Assembly (NCBI GenBank): GCA_024638815.1
Contig: JAHEJM010000035.1
Coordinates: forward strand, 2,874-35,701
Reading direction: 5' to 3'
DNA from: Acidimicrobiales bacterium
GTDB lineage: Bacteria > Actinomycetota > Acidimicrobiia > Acidimicrobiales > SZUA-35
DNA: 32,828 nt
The notes beneath the pieces are model-generated. The model saw only the letters and a list, made by a program, of their open reading frames with translations. It was not told the DNA's origin and made no database searches. Positions 1 to 8,674 of this stretch are shown in pieces; the first letter of the stretch is position 1; each line of letters starts with the position of its first letter. The position numbers were made by a program, and so were the translations under genes.

Positions 1-1
1 A

Positions 2-124
2 GTGTTCGCCGACGGGGCGTCTCACGGCAACTCATCGAGTTGCTTCGAGTATGGCCTCCGGCCAAACGTCGCCGAAATTGACTTGATCGTGAACATCCAA
101 TCCACCAAGCGAAACCAGTTGTGA
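2..124 (+). CDS. Possible 3' end of a plus-strand gene cut by the window edge
   Basis: Reading from base 2 there are 40 open codons ending in TGA at 122-124, closing with the residues STKRNQL. Most codons end in G or C, as in the real genes here, and this is the only reason to think the stretch is coding. No motif is recognisable. It would converge on coxM, whose stop codon lies about 15 bp further on. The opposite strand shows no good open frame that could be the start of a coxL gene. The alternative is plain non-coding sequence downstream of coxM. Confidence 0.3.
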   Translation: MFADGASHGNSSSCFEYGLRPNVAEIDLIVNIQSTKRNQL

Positions 125-139
125 GTACCCCAGTTCCGA

Positions 140-970
140 TCAATCGATTCCAGCCGCCTGGAGGGCTCGACGGGTCAGCACTCGGGCCAGGTGTGTGCGA
201 TAGTCGACGCCGGCGTTGAGATCGGCCGACGGCTCCATACCATCGCCCGCCAGCTCGGCGGCGGTGGCCGCGTCGGCGCCGTCGGCCAATGCCTCCTCGA
301 CAGCGACAGCCCGGATCGGCGTGGGGTGCATGTTGACCAGAGCCACCCGGGCGCCACCGTCGACCCGTTGGGCCGACACACCGACAATGGCCCAGTCCTG
401 GGCCCGGCGATTGAACTTCTGGAAGTTCCAGCCCTGGCCGGTGTGCTTCGGGATGCGGATCTCGATGATCATCTCGGTCGGCTCCAGACTCGACTCGAGG
501 AAGCCGGTGAACAGATCGTCGGCCTCGATGACACGCTCACCTCCCTGTGCGCTGCGGACCACCACCGATCCGCCGAGGGCAAGCAGGGCGGAGGGGTGAT
601 CACCGGCGGCATCGGCGTGGGCCAGGGCACCGCCAAGAGTTCCCCGGTGGCGAACCTGGGGATCACCGACATGGCCGGTGGCGGCGGCCAGCAGTGGAGC
701 GTGCTCGGCCACAAGGGGATGGATCTCCACGTCACGATGACGGGTCAGCGCGCCGATGGCAAGCTGATCGCCCGAATCGTCCACATACGACAGATCGGAA
801 AGTCGACCCACGTCCACCACCACGGATGGGTACGCCAACCGCAGCTTCATCATGGGAAGCAGGGAGTGACCGCCGGCCAGGAGCTTGGCCTCGTCTCCGT
901 GCTCCTCGAGCAACGCCAGGGCCTCGTCCACCGAGGTCGGGCGTTGGTAGTCGAAGGCAACGGGGATCAT
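140..970 (-). CDS. coxM: FAD-binding medium subunit of a CO dehydrogenase/xanthine dehydrogenase-type molybdenum hydroxylase
   Basis: The 276-residue product has the usual length and layout of CoxM-type flavoproteins, which take electrons from the small iron-sulfur subunit and hold FAD. Two FAD-contact motifs are visible: AGGHSLLP at residues 32-39 and TLGG at 111-114, followed by AHAD. The N-terminus ([13 protein letters not shown]) is typical of the FAD-binding 5 domain. The gene overlaps the coxS stop codon by four bases (ATGA), so the two are probably translationally coupled. No large, molybdopterin-binding subunit follows: the gene ends 139 bp from the window edge and the sequence beyond does not open one. 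The substrate cannot be told from this subunit alone; CO, xanthine, an aldehyde or a heterocycle are all possible. Confidence 0.88.
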   Translation of the reverse strand: MIPVAFDYQRPTSVDEALALLEEHGDEAKLLAGGHSLLPMMKLRLAYPSVVVDVGRLSDLSYVDDSGDQLAIGALTRHRDVEIHPLVAEHAPLLAAATGHVGDPQVRHRGTLGGALAHADAAGDHPSALLALGGSVVVRSAQGGERVIEADDLFTGFLESSLEPTEMIIEIRIPKHTGQGWNFQKFNRRAQDWAIVGVSAQRVDGGARVALVNMHPTPIRAVAVEEALADGADAATAAELAGDGMEPSADLNAGVDYRTHLARVLTRRALQAAGID

Positions 971-1443
971 CGTTCACCTCCGGCGACGGCCAGCACGGCC
1001 TTGACGATGTTGTGATACCCGGTGCAACGACACAGATTGCCTTCGAGCCCTTCCCGAACCTGGGCCTCGGTCGGATTGGGGATCTCGTCCAGCAACGACA
1101 CCGAGGCCATGACCATTCCCGGTGTGCAGTATCCGCACTGGAGGGCGTGGCAGTTCATGAACGCCTCCTGCATGGGGTGCATGCCGTCCGCCCCGTCGGC
1201 CCTGGTGGCGGCCAGACCCTCGATGGTGGTTACCCGCTGACCGTCGGCCTGGACAGCCAGTACGGTGCACGATTTCACCGCTTCGCCGTCGAGATGCACG
1301 GTGCACGCCCCGCAGGACGAGGTGTCACATCCGATATTGGTGCCGGTGAGACCGGCGATGTCTCGGATGAAGTGAACCAGCAGCGTACGCGGCTCGACGT
1401 CGTGAGTGTGGCTGGTGCCGTTGACATCAACGGTGATCTCCAC
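967..1443 (-). CDS. coxS: 2Fe-2S small subunit of a CO dehydrogenase/xanthine dehydrogenase-type hydroxylase
   Basis: The product carries both [2Fe-2S] centres of the CoxS/XdhC family. The ferredoxin-like N-terminal cluster uses Cys39, Cys44, Cys47 and Cys59, and the helical C-terminal cluster uses Cys103, Cys106, Cys138 and Cys140 (motifs CGYCTPG and CRCTGY). I place the start at a GTG at 1441-1443, giving 158 residues, the family's normal length; GGAAAGGGGAG just upstream serves as ribosome binding site. The frame stays open for 40 more codons upstream, but that stretch has no family resemblance. It passes electrons between the molybdenum subunit and the FAD of CoxM, whose gene overlaps its stop codon. 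Confidence 0.88.
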   Translation of the reverse strand: MEITVDVNGTSHTHDVEPRTLLVHFIRDIAGLTGTNIGCDTSSCGACTVHLDGEAVKSCTVLAVQADGQRVTTIEGLAATRADGADGMHPMQEAFMNCHALQCGYCTPGMVMASVSLLDEIPNPTEAQVREGLEGNLCRCTGYHNIVKAVLAVAGGER

Positions 1444-1833
1444 GGACTCCCCTTTCCTGCGATCTTGGATTTGGTCAAAGCGGATTGTTGCACAAATCAA
1501 ACTCGACCACATCACTCGTGCAGAAAACGGCGCTGATGGCCGGACGCCGAAGCGGCCGACCACCAGGCCTCATCGTCCGGGAGGGAAGTCGGACGGTGAC
1601 CTGCTCGTCGAATCGAGCCGCGTCAATTCGACGGGCAAACGACGAGGTTCCATCGAGTGTTCACCATCGGCCAGGTCGTATCCGGTCGGAGCTACTCGCT
1701 GGTATCGAATCTGATGGAGGCCACTGTACCTGATCATCCCGTCGGATTGAAGTATCCGATTCCCCTGGGGCACGAGTCCGGTGTGATCAGCCGCCTCTCG
1801 AATCAGCTCCGGGCCCCAAGGTTGGGCGGGGTT
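1444..1833. other. 390-bp intergenic region with several short inverted repeats
   Basis: This gap lies upstream of coxS and downstream of divIC; both genes read leftward. I find no convincing gene in it: the open frames are short, and no tRNA fold is seen. It holds several inverted repeats: CGTCGAAT/ATTCGACG (1606-1613 and 1626-1633), CGTCCG/CGGACG (1574-1579 and 1590-1595), TCGGAT/ATCCGA (1742-1747 and 1754-1759), CCCCTGGGG (1762-1770) and CCCAAGGTTGGG (1815-1826). The last two could help end eno-divIC transcription. The coxSM promoter must lie here, but I cannot assign a -10/-35 pair with confidence. Confidence 0.5.
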
Positions 1834-2169
1834 TCAGTCGTCGCCGGGCTCGGGTTCGCTGGGCAGGATCCGGTAGCTCTCCTCGCCGGGATAGACGAGG
1901 TCGAAGTCCTGTCGGGCTCGACGCTCGATTTCGGCATCGGTCTGCAACTCGCCCAATTGCCGTTCCAGTGAGGCGATGTCCTGATCGATCCGGCTTATCT
2001 CGGCCTCGGCCTGGCGTGTCTTCTCCTTCTGGGACAGCCAGGTTCGCACCGGAACCACGGCCAAGCCGACAAGTACCGCCAGCGACAAACAGGTGATGAC
2101 CACCATCGGGGTCAGCTCATTGAGTCGACCTCGGGGCCGGCTCGACCGGTTGCTGCCGGGGCGGGCCAT
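1834..2169 (-). CDS. divIC: FtsB/DivIC-type septum formation protein
   Basis: A 111-residue bitopic membrane protein with a short basic cytoplasmic N-terminus, one membrane span at about residues 21-43, then a coiled coil (about 46-80) and an acidic tail. This is the architecture of FtsB/DivIC, which joins FtsQ/DivIB and FtsL at the division site. The motif RRARQDFDLVYPGEE after the coiled coil is typical of the actinobacterial members. Its ATG lies four bases after the eno stop codon, so it is very likely cotranscribed with eno, the same pairing as in mycobacteria and streptomycetes. The family is poorly conserved in sequence, so the call rests on architecture and position. Confidence 0.82.
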   Translation of the reverse strand: MARPGSNRSSRPRGRLNELTPMVVITCLSLAVLVGLAVVPVRTWLSQKEKTRQAEAEISRIDQDIASLERQLGELQTDAEIERRARQDFDLVYPGEESYRILPSEPEPGDD

Positions 2170-2173
2170 GACC

Positions 2174-3724
<1,551 letters not shown>

Positions 3725-3736
3725 CTACGACCTGCC

Positions 3737-5047
3737 ATGGCATCATTCGAACTCGACGGCTTTGAGCCGATTAGACGCATCGGTGGTGGCGGTTTTGGTG
3801 ACGTCTGGTTGGCCCGCCAAGCCAATGTCGATCGGCAGGTGGCGGTCAAGGTCGGCCACGCCCCCATTCAGGACGAGATCATCAAGCTCCGGTTCGACCG
3901 GGAATGCAAGGCGCTGGGTCGGCTGTCGGGCCACCCCAACATCATCGACGTGTACACCGCCGGGACCCTGAACGACGGTCGTCCGTACCTGGTGCTGGAG
4001 TACGTCGACGGCGGCACCCTTTGGCAGCAGCTGAAACGCACTCCCGTTGAGGAACTTCGACTGCTGTCGGTGGGCGAGCAATTGGCCAGCGCCCTTCACG
4101 AAGCCCACACCTCAGGTGTCCTCCATCGTGACCTCAAGCCGGAAAACATCCTGATGCGGTCGTCGGGTGAGGCCGTGCTCGGCGATTTCGGAATCGCCCG
4201 ACTTCAGGACGGCGCCAACACCACTTCGGCCGCCATCACAGCCAGCGTGGCCTACGCTGCACCAGAGGTCCTGGGCGGCACCAAGGCCAGCGTCGCCTCC
4301 GACATCTACGGCATCGGTATCTGCCTCCTGGCCGCCATCCTGCGTTCGGTGCCGTTCGTGGACAAGGCCGACAAGTCGATCCATCCCATCATCAGCCGGG
4401 TCATGAGCGAGCAACCGCCCGAACTCAACGGCAGGGGGGTGTCGGCCGAGACCGCCGATCTGGTGGGCCTTCTGTTGCAGAAGAATCCGTCCCATCGACC
4501 GCCCGACGCTCTCACCGTCCAGCGCATGTTCGCCGAACTCCGAGCCTCGGCTTCGCCACCACCTACCTTGGCCTCATCCACACCTCTGCGGGCGGACAAC
4601 CTGACAGGACCCCGACCGGCAGGGGCATGGTCCCCCGCCTCGGCCGATCCATCGGACGACGATGCTGTGCCCAGGTGGTCATCGTCGCTCGTAGAGCCGA
4701 CGACCACGGACCGATCCGTTGACCGGCCCTATTCCGCCAACGGCCACGATGCCACCGCTGAGCGATCGCCGGGTGGTCCGGGCCAGGGGGGAGACGCCGC
4801 GGCGAATTCGGTAGCCGCGGCTCCGCTCGGATCCGATTCGGCCCGGACCGATCGGCCCTACGGATCGAGCCGCCCGCCAGGCGCCGGTTCCGGGTCGCAG
4901 GCCGGTTTCGGCTATGGAACCGGCGACCGGCAGGGCTCGACCGACAAACGATTCTCCGATTCGGCCAAGTCATTCGCCATCGCCTACCTGGCCACCCTGG
5001 CGGTGGGAATCGTCGTGCTGATCATCGCGGCCCAGGTCCTGGGCTGA
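3737..5047 (+). CDS. Tail-anchored Ser/Thr protein kinase (PknB-like catalytic domain)
   Basis: The 436-residue product has a complete Hanks-type kinase domain at about residues 8-275: glycine loop GGGGFGDVW (16-24), ATP lysine Lys38, αC glutamate Glu56, catalytic HRDLKPEN with Asp132, DFG at 150-152, and an APE motif in AAPEVLGG. All catalytic residues are present, so it should be active. A Pro/Ser/Gly/Asp-rich linker of about 130 residues follows, and the protein ends with one hydrophobic segment (about 410-434) and nothing after it. It is therefore tail-anchored with no extracellular sensor such as PASTA repeats. I chose the ATG at 3737 because the domain starts there, though no clear ribosome binding site precedes it. 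It is divergent from eno and ends four bases from the mazG stop codon. Confidence 0.9.
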   Translation: MASFELDGFEPIRRIGGGGFGDVWLARQANVDRQVAVKVGHAPIQDEIIKLRFDRECKALGRLSGHPNIIDVYTAGTLNDGRPYLVLEYVDGGTLWQQLKRTPVEELRLLSVGEQLASALHEAHTSGVLHRDLKPENILMRSSGEAVLGDFGIARLQDGANTTSAAITASVAYAAPEVLGGTKASVASDIYGIGICLLAAILRSVPFVDKADKSIHPIISRVMSEQPPELNGRGVSAETADLVGLLLQKNPSHRPPDALTVQRMFAELRASASPPPTLASSTPLRADNLTGPRPAGAWSPASADPSDDDAVPRWSSSLVEPTTTDRSVDRPYSANGHDATAERSPGGPGQGGDAAANSVAAAPLGSDSARTDRPYGSSRPPGAGSGSQAGFGYGTGDRQGSTDKRFSDSAKSFAIAYLATLAVGIVVLIIAAQVLG

Positions 5048-5051
5048 CGGA

Positions 5052-6500
5052 TCAACCGACCACCCAAGCCCCTTCGGAGGCCGGCCGTTCCTGTCCACGT
5101 AGTTCGGCCACCGTCGCCTGCGCCATGGCCCGAACCGCCAGTTCGGCGTCGACCCCGCGGTCCCGGGCCAGCCACACCGCGGTCATGATGAGGCGACCCA
5201 CCGCGGTGTCGGCCGGATCCCCTTCCACCAGCATCGACCCGAGGACGGCCTCCACGTCGTCGACCACGGTGCCCGACCGGGCCGGTGGGCCCAGCGCCCT
5301 GGTGGCGCGGCTCAGCACCTTGTCGGCCAGTGACAACGCCGGCAGCGTGGTGGGAATGCCGTCGAAGGCCGACGATCGCCCGGTCTCGGCCTGTTTTCGT
5401 TCCTCCCACACTCCCTCCCGTCGCGCTGCCCCGTCGTCGTTCGCCGCGTCCGACTCGTGATCCGAACGTGCGAAGACGTGGGGATGGCGGTGGACCATCT
5501 TGTCGGTCAACGACCGGGCCACATCGACCACCGTGAACTGGCCCTGCTCGGCCGCCAACTGGGAATGGAAGAGGACCTGGAACCAGAGATCTCCCAATTC
5601 CCCCTCGAGTTCCTCATAGGCCCGGGCCACCTCGGTGCCACCACGGTCCCCGTCGTCGTCCGACAGCGCCTCGATCACGCGGTCCAAGGCGTCCAGCACC
5701 TCGTAGGACTCCTCCATGAGATACTTGCGCAGGGACCGATGATCCTGAGCCCGATCCCACGGGCAGTCGGCTCGCAATCGAGCCATGAGTTCGATCGAGC
5801 CGATCAGCTCGGCCCCAACCGGCCGGTGGAGTTCGGGGATGTAGAGCGAGGTGAGGTGGTCGGCCTCGACCACTCGGTCGAGATCGTTCCACGGCACCTC
5901 GACGACATGCTCGTCGTCGGTGCCGAGGCGCTGTAGGACGATGATCTTCTGGTCGTCGTCGGCCTCCACCGCCAACTTGATGTCGGACAGCACCCACTGG
6001 GCGTGGACGTGAGCCACCAGCAGCGGACCCCGCTGATCGGCGGCCTCGGTGACGAATCGGTGGCCGTCGATCAGCCGTACTCCGTCATCCACCGGATCGA
6101 CACCGAGTCGAGCCCACACCTCGTCGAGAAACGACATTGCCGGCAGGAGGCGAACCTCCAGATCGGACCGAGAACGCAACACCCGGACCGACCGTTCCAA
6201 TACCAGAGGTGAACCGGGAACCAGGTAGGCGGCGTGACCGTGTTCGATGGCGGCCGAGGCCACCGAATCACCGATGGCCTCATAGACCTGATGGAACGAC
6301 TCGGCCCGATCGTAGAGATCGTCGAACGCCCGGGCGTCACCGAGCTCGCCGGCTGTCGGATGGCGTCGGGTACGAACGAACCGGGGCCCGGGCCGGCCCA
6401 GCAGCTCTCGGGTTTCTTCGGTAATGGCACCAGGGCGGCCGGGTCCCAGCCCGGCCACCGTCACCGTGGGTTTCGACCGGCTATTGGTCTGCGGTGTCAT
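5052..6500 (-). CDS. mazG: YabN-like fusion: tetrapyrrole methylase-like domain plus MazG nucleotide pyrophosphohydrolase
   Basis: The N-terminal half (to about residue 225) begins VTVAGLGPG and contains RTRRHPTA, FDDLYD and YLVPGSPLVLERSV, marks of the SAM-dependent tetrapyrrole methylase fold in YabN-type proteins. The C-terminal half is MazG: MARLRADCPWDRAQDHRSL, EESYEV, then EELEGELGDLWFQVLFHS and HRHPHVF, giving the ExxE/ExxD Mg2+ site that hydrolyses NTPs to NMP and pyrophosphate. MazG proteins clear aberrant nucleotides; the role of the methylase half is not established. The start is the ATG at 6498-6500 or the in-frame GTG at 6504-6506; both have acceptable AGG-type sites. It overlaps the end of the upstream parvulin gene by about 20 bases, so coupled translation is likely. 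Confidence 0.88.
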   Translation of the reverse strand: MTPQTNSRSKPTVTVAGLGPGRPGAITEETRELLGRPGPRFVRTRRHPTAGELGDARAFDDLYDRAESFHQVYEAIGDSVASAAIEHGHAAYLVPGSPLVLERSVRVLRSRSDLEVRLLPAMSFLDEVWARLGVDPVDDGVRLIDGHRFVTEAADQRGPLLVAHVHAQWVLSDIKLAVEADDDQKIIVLQRLGTDDEHVVEVPWNDLDRVVEADHLTSLYIPELHRPVGAELIGSIELMARLRADCPWDRAQDHRSLRKYLMEESYEVLDALDRVIEALSDDDGDRGGTEVARAYEELEGELGDLWFQVLFHSQLAAEQGQFTVVDVARSLTDKMVHRHPHVFARSDHESDAANDDGAARREGVWEERKQAETGRSSAFDGIPTTLPALSLADKVLSRATRALGPPARSGTVVDDVEAVLGSMLVEGDPADTAVGRLIMTAVWLARDRGVDAELAVRAMAQATVAELRGQERPASEGAWVVG

Positions 6501-7572
6501 CCCCACCCTGATCCTGGGCCGGAACGACGGACAGGGTGGTGGGATCCCAGGAACCGATCAGAGGATCCACCTCGACCGTGGCGCCGGACAGGGCGTCGAT
6601 GATGCGCTGGTTGGCCAATGGGGTGGGATCGGTTTGGGTCTCCTCGAAGCGGTCGACGATCAGCACATGCCAGCCGAACTGGGTTTCAACCGGCCCGACA
6701 TAGGAGCCCAACTCGGCGCTGTCGACGGCCTCTGCGAACTCGGGGACATAGTTGGTGGACGGTGCGCAACCAAGGTCGCCCCCGGTGGGCCCGGTCGGTC
6801 CCACCGACCGCTCGGCGGCCAGGGTGGTGAAGTCGGCCCCGCCACTCAGATCATCCAGAACCTGTTGGGCCTCGCCCTCGGTTTCCACCAGGATGTGGCG
6901 AACACAGGGGGCCTCGACCGTGGTCTCGCCGCCGGCGGCGATGGTGGCGAGTAAGGACTGCTGACCGGCCTGGAAGTCGGCTATGAACTCCAGATATGGC
7001 ACATCGGCCACCAGTTGGGAGGCGTCGGCCTCGGGGTCGGAGCTGTCGGGAAACCAGTTCTGGACCAGGCCGAGGATGTTGTTCTCGGCCACTTCGGTCG
7101 TCGCCGGATCCACCGACGCCCCCAGCTGGTCCAATTCCCGCTGGATGACCTCGGCCACCAGGTGCTCACCGAGTACGCCGGAGTAGAAGTTGGGGGGAAC
7201 CACGCCCTGGAAGGCGTTGGCCACGAACTGCTCATTTTCCCATGTGGGGATGACCACCGAGTTGAACTCACCGTGGGTGAGCTCCCAGATCTCGCCGTCG
7301 CCGAAGTCGGCGGTGATGGCCACCTCGCCGGCCGGTGCGGTCGACGGCGTGGGCGTCGGCTCCGGAGCGGCCGTGGTCGGAGTGGTTGCCTCCGCCTCGC
7401 CGCCGTCTGTCTCGTCACCGTCGGCTTGGTCGGCGCCGTCGTCTGTGATGGCCTGGTCGGAATCGGCCTCGGCATCAAGAGCAACCGCGGAGTCGCGCTC
7501 AACCCCGCACGCGGACAGGCCGAGGATCATGGCCAGCCACAGACCGAAAAGTGCAGGGGCAAATCTCTTCAC
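6481..7572 (-). CDS. Parvulin-type peptidyl-prolyl isomerase lipoprotein (PpiC/PrsA/SurA family)
   Basis: The 363-residue product begins with a lipoprotein signal: MKR, a hydrophobic run and the lipobox LSAC with Cys22 as the lipid-bearing residue. An acidic, then Thr/Pro-rich stretch (about 28-82) would act as a spacer from the membrane. A helical chaperone-like part (about 85-215) leads to a parvulin domain at about 224-310, with VRHILV, GGADFTTLA, GGDLGC and FGWHVLIVD. It probably folds exported proteins outside the membrane, like PrsA. The start is a GTG without a strong ribosome binding site. Its stop lies inside the beginning of mazG; korB ends 82 bp upstream, so all four genes may share one transcript. 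Confidence 0.85.
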   Translation of the reverse strand: MKRFAPALFGLWLAMILGLSACGVERDSAVALDAEADSDQAITDDGADQADGDETDGGEAEATTPTTAAPEPTPTPSTAPAGEVAITADFGDGEIWELTHGEFNSVVIPTWENEQFVANAFQGVVPPNFYSGVLGEHLVAEVIQRELDQLGASVDPATTEVAENNILGLVQNWFPDSSDPEADASQLVADVPYLEFIADFQAGQQSLLATIAAGGETTVEAPCVRHILVETEGEAQQVLDDLSGGADFTTLAAERSVGPTGPTGGDLGCAPSTNYVPEFAEAVDSAELGSYVGPVETQFGWHVLIVDRFEETQTDPTPLANQRIIDALSGATVEVDPLIGSWDPTTLSVVPAQDQGGDDTADQ

Positions 7573-7654
7573 CCCAGCAGACTAACCGCTCCGGCGCCGT
7601 TTCCCAGGGCGCCCTCGATCTCGAAACGAGCGGAATCGAACGAACTGCCGGCGG

Positions 7655-8674
7655 TCAGCTCACGGTCCAGGTGGCCCCCGACCGCAGAAGCTTGTCGAGA
7701 TCACCGGGACCGTTGGATTCGTTGGCCTTCAGAAGCTGATCGTTCATCACGTCGCCGTAATCGGGGACCTTCACGTCGCGGAACACACCGAATGGCGTGG
7801 GTGAGTTGTTGTCCTTGGCCAGCATGCCGAGGGCGAAGGCCAGCGCCGGGTCATGATTCTTCTCGTCGTGAATCAACAGGTCCGCCTCGTTGGACTCGTC
7901 GACGTCGACGACCTCGGCCACTCCGTTCCGAAGGACGACACCACGCTCGTTCTCCGGACCGAAACGAATCTGTTCACCGTGGACCAGATTGATCATCATC
8001 GAGTCCCGGACGTCACGTTTGGTGATGGCGTCGTAGGCACCGTCGTTGAACACGTTGCAGTTCTGGTAAATCTCGACCAGGGCGGCACCCCGGTGCTGGT
8101 GGGCCCGGCGGAACACCTCGATCATGTGCTTGCGATCGAGATCGTGGGTGCGGGCGATGAAGCTGGCGTTGGCGCCGGCGGCCAACGCCACCGGGTTGAA
8201 CGGCTGGTCGATCGACCCCATCGGCGTCGACTTGGTGATCTTCCCCACCTCGCTGGTGGGCGAGTACTGACCCTTGGTCAAGCCGTAGATCTGGTTGTTG
8301 AACAGCAGGATGGTGAGGTCCACATTGCGGCGCAGGGCGTGGATGAGGTGGTTGCCACCAATGGACAACATGTCACCGTCACCGCCCACCACCCAGACAT
8401 TGAGGTCGGGGCGACTAATGGCCAGACCGGTGGCGATGGCAGGGGCCCGGCCGTGGATGGTGTGCATACCGTAGGTCGACATGTAGTAGGGGAATCGAGC
8501 GGCACAACCGATGCCGGAGATGAAGACGGTGTCCTCCCTCTTGGTGTCCAGTTCGGTGTGCAGGAACTGCATGGCGGCGAGGATGCCGTAGTCGCCGCAA
8601 CCCGGACACCACCGAACCTCCTGGTCGGAGGTCCAGTGTCCGCGCTTGGACGGATCGAGTTGCACGTCGGTCAT
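7655..8674 (-). CDS. korB: 2-oxoacid:ferredoxin oxidoreductase, beta subunit
   Basis: The 339-residue product is the thiamine-diphosphate-binding beta subunit of a two-subunit 2-oxoglutarate (or related 2-oxoacid):ferredoxin oxidoreductase. It has WCPGCGDYG (Cys23, Cys26) near the N-terminus, GIGCAARFPYY, HGRAPAIATG, and the ThDP/Mg2+ motif GGDGDMLSIGGNH running to LLFNNQIYGLTKGQ. It oxidatively decarboxylates the 2-oxoacid to acyl-CoA and reduces ferredoxin. Its ATG overlaps the korA stop by four bases (ATGA). Actinobacteria such as M. tuberculosis use KorAB beside or instead of the classical dehydrogenase. 2-Oxoglutarate is the likeliest substrate by family; pyruvate is not excluded. Confidence 0.93.
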   Translation of the reverse strand: MTDVQLDPSKRGHWTSDQEVRWCPGCGDYGILAAMQFLHTELDTKREDTVFISGIGCAARFPYYMSTYGMHTIHGRAPAIATGLAISRPDLNVWVVGGDGDMLSIGGNHLIHALRRNVDLTILLFNNQIYGLTKGQYSPTSEVGKITKSTPMGSIDQPFNPVALAAGANASFIARTHDLDRKHMIEVFRRAHQHRGAALVEIYQNCNVFNDGAYDAITKRDVRDSMMINLVHGEQIRFGPENERGVVLRNGVAEVVDVDESNEADLLIHDEKNHDPALAFALGMLAKDNNSPTPFGVFRDVKVPDYGDVMNDQLLKANESNGPGDLDKLLRSGATWTVS

